Source: Eubacteriales bacterium
GTDB lineage: Bacteria; Bacillota; Clostridia; Lachnospirales; Lachnospiraceae
Direction: 5' to 3'
Length of the DNA stretch: 64,000 bases
Assembly (NCBI GenBank): GCA_030524715.1
Contig: JAUNGB010000006.1
Coordinates: 1-64,000 of the forward strand
The notes under the pieces are model-generated. The model saw only the letters and a list, made by a program, of their open reading frames with translations. It made no database searches and was not told where the DNA came from. Below are positions 1 through 9,074 of the stretch, in pieces; the first letter of the stretch is position 1; every line of letters starts with the position of its first letter. The position numbers and the translations under genes are program-made.

Positions 1-2
1 TG

Positions 3-46
3 TGCCGGAAGGCAGGAACGACGCAAGGAGGGCATGCCTTCCGGCA
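3..46. repeat. Inverted repeat at the window edge
   Basis: An 11-bp perfect stem (GCCGGAAGGCA at 4-14 pairing with TGCCTTCCGGC at 35-45) is extended by one pair, with a 20-nt loop. No clear T-run follows on either strand, so it may be a terminator or processed hairpin belonging to a gene left of the window. Apart from this and the repeat at 95-146 I see no gene in 1-322; an 80-codon plus-strand frame there has no family resemblance and lies across the repeat. Confidence 0.5.
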
Positions 47-94
47 TGTTAAAAATATGAAAGAAGCCAGCAGGTTGTTTGGAAAATAACTACT

Positions 95-146
95 ATATCA
101 GGAAAGTTCAGTGTTGTACACTTCAGAACGAAATGGAGTGCTTTCC
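95..146. repeat. Dispersed palindromic repeat, family D, copy 1
   Basis: This 52-bp unit matches 28276-28327 at 45 of 52 positions. The ends pair (GGAAAG with CTTTCC), so it can form a hairpin. It lies about 180 bp past the murD stop codon. The right part of the unit (CAGAAC..AAATGGAGTGC) recurs at 57714-57732 upstream of the Rpn-type gene. Confidence 0.6.
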
Positions 147-322
147 TATAGAGACGGGAGTCATCTCACATTTGATATACCAAAAAATAATGCTGCAGAC
201 TGCACAAATTATTTTATTATCTTGTGCAGTTTACAACATTATTGTACGTCTTGTCTTTTTCCATTTTAATCTGACGATCCACTGCCGCCATATAGGCGTC
301 CAACTGCCCGGCGCAGGATGAA

Positions 323-1678
323 TCAGATTTGTTTTACGTATTCCTTAAACATATCTCCACGCTGTTCGTAGTTGTCGAACTGGCCCCAGCTTGCGCAGGC
401 AGGAGATAACAGAACCGCATCCCCGGGGGCGGCCTTCTCCGCGCAGAACTTTACTGCCTCTTCCAGGTTCTCGCACAGGACGATCTCATGGAAGCCCAGA
501 CGTTCCGCCGCTTCTTTGATCTTATATCTGGTCTGGCCGATCAGAACCAGACAGCGTACCTTGCCGCCGAAGGACTGGATCCACTGGTCATAGCTGGATT
601 CCTTGTCGTAGCCTCCCCCTATTAAAAAGGTCGGACGGTTCATTGCCTGGATACCCTTGATGGCGGCGTCCGGATTGGTTCCCTTGGAATCATTGTAGTA
701 AACGACTCCGTTTTTCTCTGCCACATATTCGATACGATGGGCGACCGCGGTAAATTCACAGACGCTCTTTCTTATGCTCTCCACAGGAACGCCCGCGTAA
801 TATGCCATTGCGGCAGCAGCCATTACGTTTTCAAAGTTATGCTGTCCCAAAAGCTTAAGTTCCCCGGTATGCACTATCGGGATCTCTTCCTCTGCCGTTT
901 TCAGCACAATTAAATCGCCGTCCAGGAAAATCCCCTCGTCCAGCCTGCGGACGCTGGAAAAATATACGGCCTTCGGGGTGATATGCTTACCAAACTCACG
1001 GAGCACTTCGTCCTCATAATTCAGGACGCAGGTATCCTCCGGCTTTTGATTTTTGACGATCAGCTCTTTTACGCGGATATATTCCTCCATGGTATGATGG
1101 CGGTTCAGGTGATCCTCTGTGATATTAAGGATCGCGCTGACCTTCGGCGCAAATTTCTCAATGGTCTCAAGCTGGAAACTGCTGATCTCGGCTACCGTCA
1201 CCGTATCTTCTCTCATCTCCAGCGCCTTTGAGGTATACGGAGTTCCGATATTGCCCACCACGAAAACGGAATCTCTTGCGTCCTCCATAATTTTGCCCAG
1301 GAGGGCTGTCGTGGTAGTTTTGCCGTTGGTTCCTGTAATCGCCAGAACCTCTCCCTTTCCAATCCGGTAGGCCAGCTCCACCTCTCCCCATACAGGAAGC
1401 CCCTGCTCATAAAAACTCCTTACAAGGGGGATATCCGTGGGCACACCCGGACTTAATACCACAAGATCCAGGCTCTCCTGCACCTCCCGGGGCAGTTCTC
1501 CGGCATAAACCTCCAGTTCATAATCCCCCCGGGTTTTATGTATCACTTCTTCTTTATCGATTTGGGGATTTCCGTCATAAATGACAGGAAACGCACCGAC
1601 CTTTCCCAACAGGTCCGCCGCACCGATCCCGCTTTTGCCGGAACCGAATACGAGGACCCTCTTTCCTGTTAATTCCAT
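323..1678 (-). CDS. murD: UDP-N-acetylmuramoylalanine--D-glutamate ligase
   Basis: Cytoplasmic Mur ligase that adds D-glutamate to UDP-MurNAc-L-Ala using ATP. The 451 residues match the usual MurD length. The N-terminal Rossmann-like domain starts RVLVFGSGKSGIGAA, the ATP-binding loop GTNGKTTTT lies near residue 116, the conserved YNDSKGTNPDA segment lies near 329, and the C-terminal domain ends with SPACASWGQFDNYEQRG. It is the last gene of the mraZ-led cluster and starts 12 bases after the mraY stop, so it is probably co-transcribed. Function is confident from family motifs. Confidence 0.97.
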   Translation of the reverse strand: MELTGKRVLVFGSGKSGIGAADLLGKVGAFPVIYDGNPQIDKEEVIHKTRGDYELEVYAGELPREVQESLDLVVLSPGVPTDIPLVRSFYEQGLPVWGEVELAYRIGKGEVLAITGTNGKTTTTALLGKIMEDARDSVFVVGNIGTPYTSKALEMREDTVTVAEISSFQLETIEKFAPKVSAILNITEDHLNRHHTMEEYIRVKELIVKNQKPEDTCVLNYEDEVLREFGKHITPKAVYFSSVRRLDEGIFLDGDLIVLKTAEEEIPIVHTGELKLLGQHNFENVMAAAAMAYYAGVPVESIRKSVCEFTAVAHRIEYVAEKNGVVYYNDSKGTNPDAAIKGIQAMNRPTFLIGGGYDKESSYDQWIQSFGGKVRCLVLIGQTRYKIKEAAERLGFHEIVLCENLEEAVKFCAEKAAPGDAVLLSPACASWGQFDNYEQRGDMFKEYVKQI

Positions 1679-1690
1679 GAAACTTCCTCC

Positions 1691-2647
1691 TTATAATGCC
1701 AGAAGGGCAATCAGGCACATAATGGCAGTTACTACAGAGAATACCGCAACCACCCGTGTTTCCGACCATCCGCAAAGCTCAAAATGATGGTGTATCGGAG
1801 CCATTTTGAAAATACGCTTGCCATGGGTCGCCTTAAAGTAAGTTACCTGTATGATCACAGACAATACCTCTACCAGATAAATCAGACCTACCAGAAGAAT
1901 AAAAAGCGGCATCTGAAGCACATAGGCAGTACCTGCCACAAATCCGCCCAGAGCCAGGGAGCCCGTGTCCCCCATAAAGACCTTTGCAGGATACACATTA
2001 AACAGCAGAAAGCCCATAAGGCTTCCTACAACAGCGCAGGTCACCGGCTCAATATCCGCGCCAAGGCCAATAGAAACAACGGTAAAAAATACCGCTACGA
2101 TCAGGGTAACGCTTGAAGCCAGGCCGTCCAGGCCGTCTGTGAAATTCACGCCGTTTACCGTACCGATCACCGCAAAAAACAGCACCGGAATCGCAAGCCA
2201 TCCCAGATTCAGGTAATGGTCGCTCCAGAAGGGAATGCGCATACTAAGAGAAATATCCGTATATTTCACAAGATAAAACGCAAATATTCCGGTTACGACT
2301 ACCTGCAGAGAAAATTTCTGCCAGGGAAGCAGTCCGTCAGAACGCTTCAGCACTACCTTTAAATAATCATCCAGAAATCCAATCAGCCCAAATCCCAAAG
2401 TCAGAAACAGCACCGGGACGATCTTCGGATAATCCTTGATGTAAAACAGGGAGGTCACTACTGCAGCGATCAGAAAGATCACGCCGCCCATGGTAGGAGT
2501 ACCTGCTTTTTTCAGGTGAGACTGTACGCCATTCACCCGCTCTGTCTGCCCCATCTTCAGTCTCCTAAGAAACGGAATGATGATCGGCCCTAATATGGTG
2601 CTGATCGCAAATGAGATCAACACAGGGATCACAATTTGAAATTCCAT
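1691..2647 (-). CDS. mraY: Phospho-N-acetylmuramoyl-pentapeptide-transferase
   Basis: Integral membrane enzyme that moves phospho-MurNAc-pentapeptide to undecaprenyl phosphate, making lipid I. About ten hydrophobic segments are visible. Signature stretches include HLKKAGTPTMGG near residue 45, FLDDYLK, GVNFTDGLDGL, and the C-terminal MAPIHHHFELCGW. The ATG at 2647 is preferred over an in-frame GTG at 2653 because a GAGGT Shine-Dalgarno sits six bases before the ATG and would be too close to the GTG; this gives 318 residues. Neighbours are a PBP upstream and murD downstream, but murE is absent between them and lies at 26782. Confidence 0.96.
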   Translation of the reverse strand: MEFQIVIPVLISFAISTILGPIIIPFLRRLKMGQTERVNGVQSHLKKAGTPTMGGVIFLIAAVVTSLFYIKDYPKIVPVLFLTLGFGLIGFLDDYLKVVLKRSDGLLPWQKFSLQVVVTGIFAFYLVKYTDISLSMRIPFWSDHYLNLGWLAIPVLFFAVIGTVNGVNFTDGLDGLASSVTLIVAVFFTVVSIGLGADIEPVTCAVVGSLMGFLLFNVYPAKVFMGDTGSLALGGFVAGTAYVLQMPLFILLVGLIYLVEVLSVIIQVTYFKATHGKRIFKMAPIHHHFELCGWSETRVVAVFSVVTAIMCLIALLAL

Positions 2648-2759
2648 CCTCACACCTCTTATAATTCTTTTGTTTTTTCATGTGTCTTATAGTATAAAGC
2701 TTTTTCGGCGAATTATCAACCCTCACCTTGCATTCCTGTCCGTTACTTATTTTATGGTT

Positions 2760-4511
2760 TTATTCCGTTGCTTTTGCATCCTCCGCTGTTTTTTCGATTC
2801 CCAGATACGGAAGCACATTTTCAAAAATGCTTCTGATCACGGGCGCGGCTATGGTACCTCCGTAATAAACGCCCTGGGGATCATGGATGATACACAGTCC
2901 CAGAATCTGCGGATCTTCTGCGGGAGCAAAGCCCAGAAATGAAGAAATATAACGGTTGGCGCTTCTGGGAAGTGTCTGGGAGGTAGCCGTCTTCCCCCCG
3001 ATGGCGTATCCGTCGATCCGGGCATTCTTGCCGGAACCCACAGACACCACCTGCTCCAGGATATACCGGACTGTCTCGGAGGTCTTTTCAGAAAGGATCC
3101 CTGTCTCTACCGGATATTCCAGCTTTTTCACATAGGTTCCCTCCGGATTCTGAACCGTCACCCCGAAATGGGGCGTAACCCTGTTTCCTCCGTTGATCAG
3201 TGCGCTTACGGTGGTTGCAAGCTGGATGGGCGTGATCTGGAAGGACTGTCCGAAAGAAACGGTTGCAAGCTCCACATTTCCCATATTTTCTTTCTGGTGC
3301 ATGATCGTCCCCGCCTCACCCGGAAGGTCTATTCCTGTTTTTTTCAGAAGTCCGAACCGACGGAAATATTTATAGTAGTTATCTACTCCCAGACGCAGCC
3401 CCACCTCTATAAACACAGGATTACAGGAATTCTGGGCGCCTTCCACAAAATTCTGGGAACCGTGCCCCGTTCTTTTTGCACAGTGGATCCTTCTGTCGTC
3501 TACGATCTTATAGCCCGGACAGGAAAAGTGGTCGTTGACCGATACAACTCCTTCCTCCAGCCCTGCGGACATTGTAATGATCTTAAACGTCGAACCCGGT
3601 TCATAGGTGTCGTTCAGACATGGGTTTCTCCACATCTGGTTCAGGAGATCCTGCTTCTGCTGCGCGTCCAGCCCGGAGGTATCCTCTGAAGTATTGAGGG
3701 TAAACGGGTCGTTCAGATCGAATTCTGGTACATTTACACAGGCATAAATCTCCCCGTTTTGGGGATTCATAAGCAGAATCGAAACCCGGTCCGCCTGCTT
3801 TTCTTCCATGACCTTTAAAGCTGCCTGCTCTGCAAATTCCTGGATATTTGCGTCCAGGCTGATCCTCAGATCGTCCCCGGACACCGGATCGATACGGCTT
3901 TCGCCGATTTCATCGATCTCCACGCCCCGGGCGTCTGTGGTGGTAAGGATCTTTCCCGGCGTTCCGCTTAAAATATCTTCATATTTTACTTCCAGACCGA
4001 TAATTCCCTGGTTATCCCCGCCTGTAAAGCCCAGCACCTTGGACGCCAGAGTCCCATAGGGATAATAGCGCTTATAATCTTCATCCACCTTTACTCCCGC
4101 AAGCCCGTGATCACGGATGGCGTCTCCGACGCTTTTTTCCACGTTTGTCTTAATACGCTCTATGGAAGAAACCTTCTCCACTCTTTTTCGGATGGTCTCT
4201 TCCTCCATTTGAAGCTCTTTCGCCAAAACCTGAATCACCTTTTCCGGCTCTTTTATCTGACTGTGGATCACGGAAATTGTACAGACAGTTTTATTGGCCG
4301 CCAGCACTTTGCCTGTGGCGTCCAGAATTCTCCCTCTTGCCGCCTTGATATCCCGTTCCCTCTCATGCAGATCCTTTGCCTTTTCATAATAATAATCTGA
4401 CCGGAATCCCATAAGATATACCAGTCTTCCGATCAGTCCCACAAGCATCAGAGCGCAGCAGAGAAAAACTATCCAAACCTTCTTTTTATGGAATGTCTTA
4501 TTTTTTTTCAT
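2760..4511 (-). CDS. Class B penicillin-binding protein, SpoVD/FtsI-like
   Basis: Single-pass membrane transpeptidase that cross-links peptidoglycan at the septum or spore cortex. Residues about 11-34 form the membrane anchor, followed by a PBP dimerisation domain and a transpeptidase domain. The active-site motifs are STFK (in EPGSTFK) and SCN (in AQNSCNP). The third motif reads KTAT (in IGGKTATSQ) where most PBPs have K[TS]G[T], so the usual glycine is replaced. At 583 residues there is no PASTA domain. It is the second of two consecutive class B PBPs; position and length suggest SpoVD, but FtsI cannot be excluded. Its ribosome-binding site is buried in a strong hairpin (4518-4565). Confidence 0.9.
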   Translation of the reverse strand: MKKNKTFHKKKVWIVFLCCALMLVGLIGRLVYLMGFRSDYYYEKAKDLHERERDIKAARGRILDATGKVLAANKTVCTISVIHSQIKEPEKVIQVLAKELQMEEETIRKRVEKVSSIERIKTNVEKSVGDAIRDHGLAGVKVDEDYKRYYPYGTLASKVLGFTGGDNQGIIGLEVKYEDILSGTPGKILTTTDARGVEIDEIGESRIDPVSGDDLRISLDANIQEFAEQAALKVMEEKQADRVSILLMNPQNGEIYACVNVPEFDLNDPFTLNTSEDTSGLDAQQKQDLLNQMWRNPCLNDTYEPGSTFKIITMSAGLEEGVVSVNDHFSCPGYKIVDDRRIHCAKRTGHGSQNFVEGAQNSCNPVFIEVGLRLGVDNYYKYFRRFGLLKKTGIDLPGEAGTIMHQKENMGNVELATVSFGQSFQITPIQLATTVSALINGGNRVTPHFGVTVQNPEGTYVKKLEYPVETGILSEKTSETVRYILEQVVSVGSGKNARIDGYAIGGKTATSQTLPRSANRYISSFLGFAPAEDPQILGLCIIHDPQGVYYGGTIAAPVIRSIFENVLPYLGIEKTAEDAKATE

Positions 4512-4517
4512 AAAAAT

Positions 4518-4565
4518 CCCCCCGCCGGATTCGTCATATTAATATATGACAGCCTCCTGCGGGGG
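4518..4565 (-). promoter_or_regulatory. Hairpin covering the ribosome-binding site of the second PBP gene
   Basis: In the minus-strand transcript, CCCCCGC (4565-4559) pairs with GCGGGGG (4525-4519), with inner pairs GTCATAT/ATATGAC around a TAAT loop. The GGGGGGA beside the stem base is the only plausible Shine-Dalgarno for the ATG at 4511, six bases further on, so most of it is base-paired. A second AGGAGG lies in the other arm. This looks like a translational control hairpin; with no strong T-run it is less likely to be a simple terminator. Confidence 0.6.
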
Positions 4566-4600
4566 TATTCAGCGGTTTTACATTGTCAATCCATAGCCCT

Positions 4601-4633
4601 GCAGCCAGTGCAAGGCTTGAGGTGAACAGTAAT
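4601..4633. repeat. Dispersed repeat, family C (GCAGCCAGTGC .. GTGAACAGTAAT)
   Basis: GCAGCCAGTGC (4601-4611) and GTGAACAGTAAT (4622-4633) recur with the same order at 49590-49616, and the second block recurs at 43691-43702. It lies in the gap between the two PBP genes. Confidence 0.6.
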
Positions 4634-4643
4634 GTTTTTACAA

Positions 4644-6893
4644 TTATTCAAAGCCTGCCTCTTCGTTGGTGATTCCTTCACTTTCCATATCATTTCCCTG
4701 AATAGGATCTTCATTGTCCTCTAGGGGCGCGGGAGCGCTTTCATTGGAAACAGCCTCCGGCAGATCCTCTGAAGAATCATCCAGATTCTCAGACATCACA
4801 TACTCGCCGTCTTCGTTATAGACATATTCGCCGTTTTCGTCCAGAAGATATCCCTGCTCATCGATCCTGTTTCCCTCAAAGTCGATACGATTGCCTTCAC
4901 CGTCGACCAGATTTCCTTCAGAATCAATCTCTCCGCCCGGCACGCTCTCCACATATCCGGTAAAGCCTTCCCAGATCTCCGTCTCACCGACATACCCGTC
5001 GGAGGAAACCTCATCCGGCATAATATTCAGGTAAGGCAGCAGCTCGTTCAGGATCGCCTGGGCAACATACTGGGGATATTTACTGTCCGCCTGATCCTCT
5101 GCGTTAGGCTCGTCGATCACCACATAAATGACCACCTGGGGATCGTCAACAGGGGCAAAGCCGATAAAGGATACCACATATTTGCCATTGTTACGGGGCA
5201 GCTTTTCCGCTGTTCCCGTCTTACCTCCGGAGCTGTAGCCCTGCACCTTGGTATAACGGCTGGTGCCTTCTTCCACACTGGACTGCATATACTCGCGGAT
5301 TTCCTTGGAAATATACCCGGAAATGGTCTGCTTCAATAAAGTCGGCGTGATGGTTTTGATAACTCCGCCGCTGGAATCCGTAATCTCCGTCACCAGATGG
5401 GGCTGGTAATAATAGCCGCCGTTGATGACTGCGCACATAGCATTGATCTCCTGGATCATGGTGCAGGTAAAGCCCTGTCCAAAGGCAGAGCAGGCAAGCT
5501 CCGTTTCTCCCATAGTATCCGTTGTATGGATAATACCGGTGCCTTCGTTGGGAAGGTCTATTCCTGTTCTTGTCCCGAAATTAAACTGGCTCTGGGCTTT
5601 AATAAACTGCTCGCTGCCCATTTTGGCCGCAATCTGCATCATGCCGTCATTACAGGAATTGGCGATAACCTCCGCCAGTGTTTCCGTTCCATGGGCATTA
5701 GGATAAACGGCGCATTTGATCGTGGTATCAGAGCCAAAATTCTGATAACCGTCGCAGACAAATGTATCCGAGGTCGTTATGCTGCCTTTTTCCAGGGCGG
5801 AAGCCATAACGATGGGCTTCACTGTAGAACCCGGCTCATAGGCGTCTGTAATGCAGTAGTTGCTCCACATTCCATTGAGGGCCTCTACTGTTTCGGCGTC
5901 ATTCATTTTTTTGATTTCTTCTTCCGTATAGACATTGGACATATCTCTGGGCTCATTTAAATCATAGCGGTCTCCGCCGTCCATGGCAAGGATTTCCCCT
6001 GTGGACGGATCCTCCACGATCACCCCTATATTTTTAGCCCCCATTTTCTTATTGAAGGCATTCACCCATTTTTCTACGATCTGCTGGGCGCCCACATCCA
6101 GGGTAGTCTTGATATTCCTTCCGTTGGAAGGCTCTATGATCGTCTGCTCCACGTCGGCATTATTGTTAAAATACCCGTACTGCCGTCCGTCGGCGCCTGT
6201 CAGGGTACTGTTATAATACCCTTCAAGCCCCCAGTCAGCCGTATCTCTGGCAAAGGTAAAACCGATGGTATCACAGGCAAGCTCATTAAAGGGATAGCTG
6301 CGGAGATAATCCTCTTCAAACCAGACTCCCACCACATTAAGGCGTTCCTTTTCCTCTTCGTCAGAAAGTTCCATTTCATCCGTAACGGTCGTATATTCCT
6401 CGAATGCCTTTTTTTCGTCCATGGAAAGCTCTTTTTTAAGTATCTGGTACTGGCTCTGGCTGGTGCTGGGGTCATTCAGGCGGCTGCGGATATCCTCTTC
6501 ATCAAGCCCCAGAATATCCACCAGCGCCTTGACTGTGGGTTCTATATACGGCTGTTTCGGATTGTCGTCCGTCCCTGTATTGGTGTTTACCGCTTTACAA
6601 TCCAGTATGACATTATACACTTTATTGCTGGTTGCCAGAAGATTACCGTTCCTGTCATAGATATCTCCCCGTTTCGCGGGAATGACACGGCTCTCATACT
6701 TTTGCTGCGCCTGACTTAATACCTGTTTTTTATATTTGTCGCCGTTTGTGGCATTGATATAGGTTATCCGTGCCAGCAAACCAAACAAAGCCAGTAATAC
6801 CCCTCCAAAGAGTATTACCAGCTTCTTTTTCATTTGGTAATTGATCTTTCTTTTTGGTTTCCTTCTGCTTTTTCTTCGATTTGTACTGCTCAA
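4644..6893 (-). CDS. Class B penicillin-binding protein, FtsI/PBP2B-like, with acidic repeat tail
   Basis: Septal peptidoglycan transpeptidase, the likely FtsI/PBP2B partner of FtsW. A basic N-terminus is followed by a membrane anchor (about residues 27-48), a dimerisation domain, and a transpeptidase domain with STVK (EPGSTVK), SCN (ANSCND) and KTGT (GGKTGTAEK). After about residue 640 the protein continues about 110 residues as an acidic tail with tandem units such as EGNRID and NGEYV, which are absent from ordinary family members. Translation starts at TTG (6893): AGGTGAT lies just before it and overlaps the ftsL stop codon. It lies 8 bases after ftsL, so it is operonic. Confidence 0.92.
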   Translation of the reverse strand: MSSTNRRKSRRKPKRKINYQMKKKLVILFGGVLLALFGLLARITYINATNGDKYKKQVLSQAQQKYESRVIPAKRGDIYDRNGNLLATSNKVYNVILDCKAVNTNTGTDDNPKQPYIEPTVKALVDILGLDEEDIRSRLNDPSTSQSQYQILKKELSMDEKKAFEEYTTVTDEMELSDEEEKERLNVVGVWFEEDYLRSYPFNELACDTIGFTFARDTADWGLEGYYNSTLTGADGRQYGYFNNNADVEQTIIEPSNGRNIKTTLDVGAQQIVEKWVNAFNKKMGAKNIGVIVEDPSTGEILAMDGGDRYDLNEPRDMSNVYTEEEIKKMNDAETVEALNGMWSNYCITDAYEPGSTVKPIVMASALEKGSITTSDTFVCDGYQNFGSDTTIKCAVYPNAHGTETLAEVIANSCNDGMMQIAAKMGSEQFIKAQSQFNFGTRTGIDLPNEGTGIIHTTDTMGETELACSAFGQGFTCTMIQEINAMCAVINGGYYYQPHLVTEITDSSGGVIKTITPTLLKQTISGYISKEIREYMQSSVEEGTSRYTKVQGYSSGGKTGTAEKLPRNNGKYVVSFIGFAPVDDPQVVIYVVIDEPNAEDQADSKYPQYVAQAILNELLPYLNIMPDEVSSDGYVGETEIWEGFTGYVESVPGGEIDSEGNLVDGEGNRIDFEGNRIDEQGYLLDENGEYVYNEDGEYVMSENLDDSSEDLPEAVSNESAPAPLEDNEDPIQGNDMESEGITNEEAGFE

Positions 6894-6901
6894 TTTATCA
6901 C

Positions 6902-7480
6902 CTACTTAGATTCCGGAATATCCTGATACTGTCTCACATAGCTGCTTCTGGAGGTCTGGTATGTTTTCACCTGGTCATCGGAAGGATATTTCATACCAAG
7001 ACGCCCTATGGCGATCTTCTTGATCTCATTTAAATCCACATTGGATACTACCTGACTGTAGTATGCGTCATTGTCTTCTCTGAGCTGTGTCAATTCTGTT
7101 TCCAGGGCCGCCGCTTTTTTCATGCTTGCGGAAATTTCAGTTCTGACCTGAAGAAAATTAATGGAAAAATACAGGACCGCCGCGCATACCACGGCAAGAA
7201 ATACCACAAATCCGCGGCTCATGCCCATGGCCTTCTCACGGTTATGCTGCGCCTGACGGCTTAGCTGGCGGCTGCGCTCTGCTTTTTGTCGTTCTGTATT
7301 TTTATGGGGATTCGCCTGCTTTTTCCTTCTGGCAGGCGCAGCCTGCCGCGAAGGACGAGGATTCCTTACCAGCGTCTCCTGAAGCCTTCTGGCAGTATTT
7401 CCATCCACATACATTCCCCGGTTGTTTCTGGCGGTATTCACATTTCTTCTGGCACCTGCCGGTCTGTTCGTTTTAGCCAT
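6902..7480 (-). CDS. ftsL: FtsL-like division protein with a long basic N-terminus
   Basis: Small bitopic division protein expected to join FtsB/DivIC and DivIB in the divisome. The first about 85 residues are Arg/Lys/Asn-rich and cytoplasmic by charge, then one membrane segment (about 89-110), an extracytoplasmic coiled coil (residues about 111-140), and the NVDLNEIKKIAIGRLGM stretch typical of FtsL C-termini. At 192 residues it is longer than the roughly 100-120 typical for FtsL, owing to the N-terminal extension. The place between rsmH and the PBP gene is the classical ftsL position; sequence similarity alone in this family is weak. Confidence 0.85.
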   Translation of the reverse strand: MAKTNRPAGARRNVNTARNNRGMYVDGNTARRLQETLVRNPRPSRQAAPARRKKQANPHKNTERQKAERSRQLSRQAQHNREKAMGMSRGFVVFLAVVCAAVLYFSINFLQVRTEISASMKKAAALETELTQLREDNDAYYSQVVSNVDLNEIKKIAIGRLGMKYPSDDQVKTYQTSRSSYVRQYQDIPESK

Positions 7481-7527
7481 TTCCTGCCTCTCTGAAATTC
7501 TAAACTGATACTTCTGCCTTCTGCGGT

Positions 7528-7570
7528 AAAGCGGACATTCGCATTCCGCTTTGCTGCATGCTTATCTGCA
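7528..7570. repeat. Dispersed hairpin repeat, family A, copy 1
   Basis: AAAGCGGA (7528-7535) pairs perfectly with TCCGCTTT (7545-7552) around a 9-nt loop, then a tail GCTGCATGCTTATCTGCA. It is the best-formed member of a family with seven recognisable copies in this window. It lies in the rsmH-ftsL gap, directly beside copy 2. Confidence 0.75.
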
Positions 7571-7572
7571 AT

Positions 7573-7598
7573 AAAACGGACATTCACATTCCGCTTTT
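7573..7598. repeat. Dispersed hairpin repeat, family A, copy 2, overlapping the rsmH stop
   Basis: AAAACGGA (7573-7580) faces TCCGCTTTT (7590-7598). The single mismatch on the plus strand becomes a G-U pair in the minus-strand transcript. The element runs into rsmH, supplying its last four codons and TGA stop (7584). Confidence 0.65.
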
Positions 7599-8537
7599 CT
7601 GTATGCTGCGTTCAAATATGCGCAGCTTGGCGCTTTTGGAACGGGGGTTAGCTTCCATTTCTTCTTTACCCGGCAAAATAGGTTTTCTGGTTATGACCTT
7701 TCCTTTTGATACCTTCCCGCACACGCACACCGGGAAATCCGGCGGGCAGGTACAGGGATTTTCATTTTTACGGAATATGGTCTTAACGATCCTGTCCTCT
7801 AAAGAATGGAAGGTAATGATACAGATCCTTCCTCCGTCTCCCAGAATGTCGATCATATCGTCCAGGGAGTCCCTGAGCACGTCCAGTTCCCTGTTCAGTT
7901 CAATCCGGATCGCCTGGAAGGTACGCTTCGCCGGATGTCCTCCGGCCGCCTGCATCTTCATGGGAATGGACCGACGGATGATCTCCGTCAGTTCTCCCGT
8001 TGTGGTTATTGGGGACTGCTGCCGTGCGGCAACAATATTTTTTGCAATATTCTTTGCAAATTTATCTTCTCCGTAATCACGGATGATACGGTATAATTCT
8101 TTTTCTTCATAGCCGTTGACAATATCACCGGCTGTCTGGGTCTGTCTCTGATCCATACGCATGTCCAGCGGCGCGTCGACCCGATAAGTAAACCCGCGCT
8201 CTTCATTGTCAAGCTGATAGGAAGAAACCCCTAGATCCAGTAAGATCCCATCTACTTTGTGAATGCCGCGGGCTTTGAGTTCGTTTACCATGTAACAATA
8301 ATTGCTGCGAATGATTGTCGCCTTATCCCGGTAGGCAGCCAACCTTTCACTCGCAGCAATTATTGCATCTTGGTCTTGATCTATGCCAATAAATCTCCCC
8401 TTGGCAGAAAGTTTCTCACATACCCGAAGGGCATGTCCCGCGCCTCCTAAAGTTCCATCCACGTAGATTCCTTCAGGCTTTACCCTTAAGCCGTCAATGG
8501 TTTCTTCCAGCAATACAGATTTGTGCTTAAATTCCAT
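7584..8537 (-). CDS. rsmH: 16S rRNA (cytosine1402-N4)-methyltransferase
   Basis: SAM-dependent enzyme that methylates C1402 of 16S rRNA on the base nitrogen. The 317 residues match RsmH/MraW. Visible family segments are [13 protein letters not shown] at the N-terminus, [11 protein letters not shown] (SAM binding), [26 protein letters not shown], and [10 protein letters not shown] near the C-terminus with a [13 protein letters not shown] cysteine pair region. AGGAGA lies six bases before the ATG. It is the second gene of the mraZ cluster. The last codons fall in a dispersed hairpin repeat. Confidence 0.97.
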   Translation of the reverse strand: MEFKHKSVLLEETIDGLRVKPEGIYVDGTLGGAGHALRVCEKLSAKGRFIGIDQDQDAIIAASERLAAYRDKATIIRSNYCYMVNELKARGIHKVDGILLDLGVSSYQLDNEERGFTYRVDAPLDMRMDQRQTQTAGDIVNGYEEKELYRIIRDYGEDKFAKNIAKNIVAARQQSPITTTGELTEIIRRSIPMKMQAAGGHPAKRTFQAIRIELNRELDVLRDSLDDMIDILGDGGRICIITFHSLEDRIVKTIFRKNENPCTCPPDFPVCVCGKVSKGKVITRKPILPGKEEMEANPRSKSAKLRIFERSIQKSGM

Positions 8538-8574
8538 ATCCGTCTCCTGTTGGATTTCTTTTCAAGCGTGATGC

Positions 8575-9006
8575 TTAAATGACAATACCCATGTCCTGCA
8601 TGCTTTCTGCAATACTGTCCATGTCATCATAATTGCAATTCTCGCTCCACTTTTCTTTACTCCAGACTTCAATCCGGTTGATATTCCCGGTCAGAACCAC
8701 ATCTTTCTCCAGACCAGCGAATTCCCGTAGCGTCTGAGGTACGAGAATCCTCCCCTGCTTGTCCAGTTCACAGCATGTGGCGCCTGCAACAAAGAAACGT
8801 GAGAAGGTTCTTGCGTTTTTATTTGTAAGTGGTAATGCTCTGAGCTTCTCTTCAAAGGCTTCCCATTCATCCATCGGATAAATGGAAAGGCAACCATCCA
8901 GCCCTTTCGTCAGGACAAACTCTTCCCCTAAGAGTTCCCTGAACTTAGAAGGGATAATCAGACGCCCCTTCGCGTCGATTGTATGATTGTATTCTCCCAT
9001 GAACAT
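8575..9006 (-). CDS. mraZ: Transcriptional regulator MraZ
   Basis: First gene of the division and wall cluster; MraZ proteins form rings that bind repeated boxes in their own promoter and control the cluster. Two SpoVT/AbrB-like halves each carry the DxxGR motif (DAKGRLIIP near residue 12, DKQGRILVP near 84). The start is set at ATG 9006 (MFMGEYNH), the usual MraZ N-terminus with AGGTGA upstream; an in-frame GTG at 9015 lacks a ribosome-binding site. Length is 143 residues. The boxes it should bind lie at 9075-9120. Confidence 0.96.
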   Translation of the reverse strand: MFMGEYNHTIDAKGRLIIPSKFRELLGEEFVLTKGLDGCLSIYPMDEWEAFEEKLRALPLTNKNARTFSRFFVAGATCCELDKQGRILVPQTLREFAGLEKDVVLTGNINRIEVWSKEKWSENCNYDDMDSIAESMQDMGIVI

Positions 9007-9074
9007 GTGACTCACCTACTCTCGTGAAGTACGAGTCTCCCCTTCGTACTTCGCAGTGCGAATGACATTCTCTG

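Noticed and set aside
79..321. 80-codon plus-strand open frame at the left edge
   Set aside because: It crosses a palindromic repeat, has no ribosome-binding site or family resemblance, and ends against murD on the other strand.
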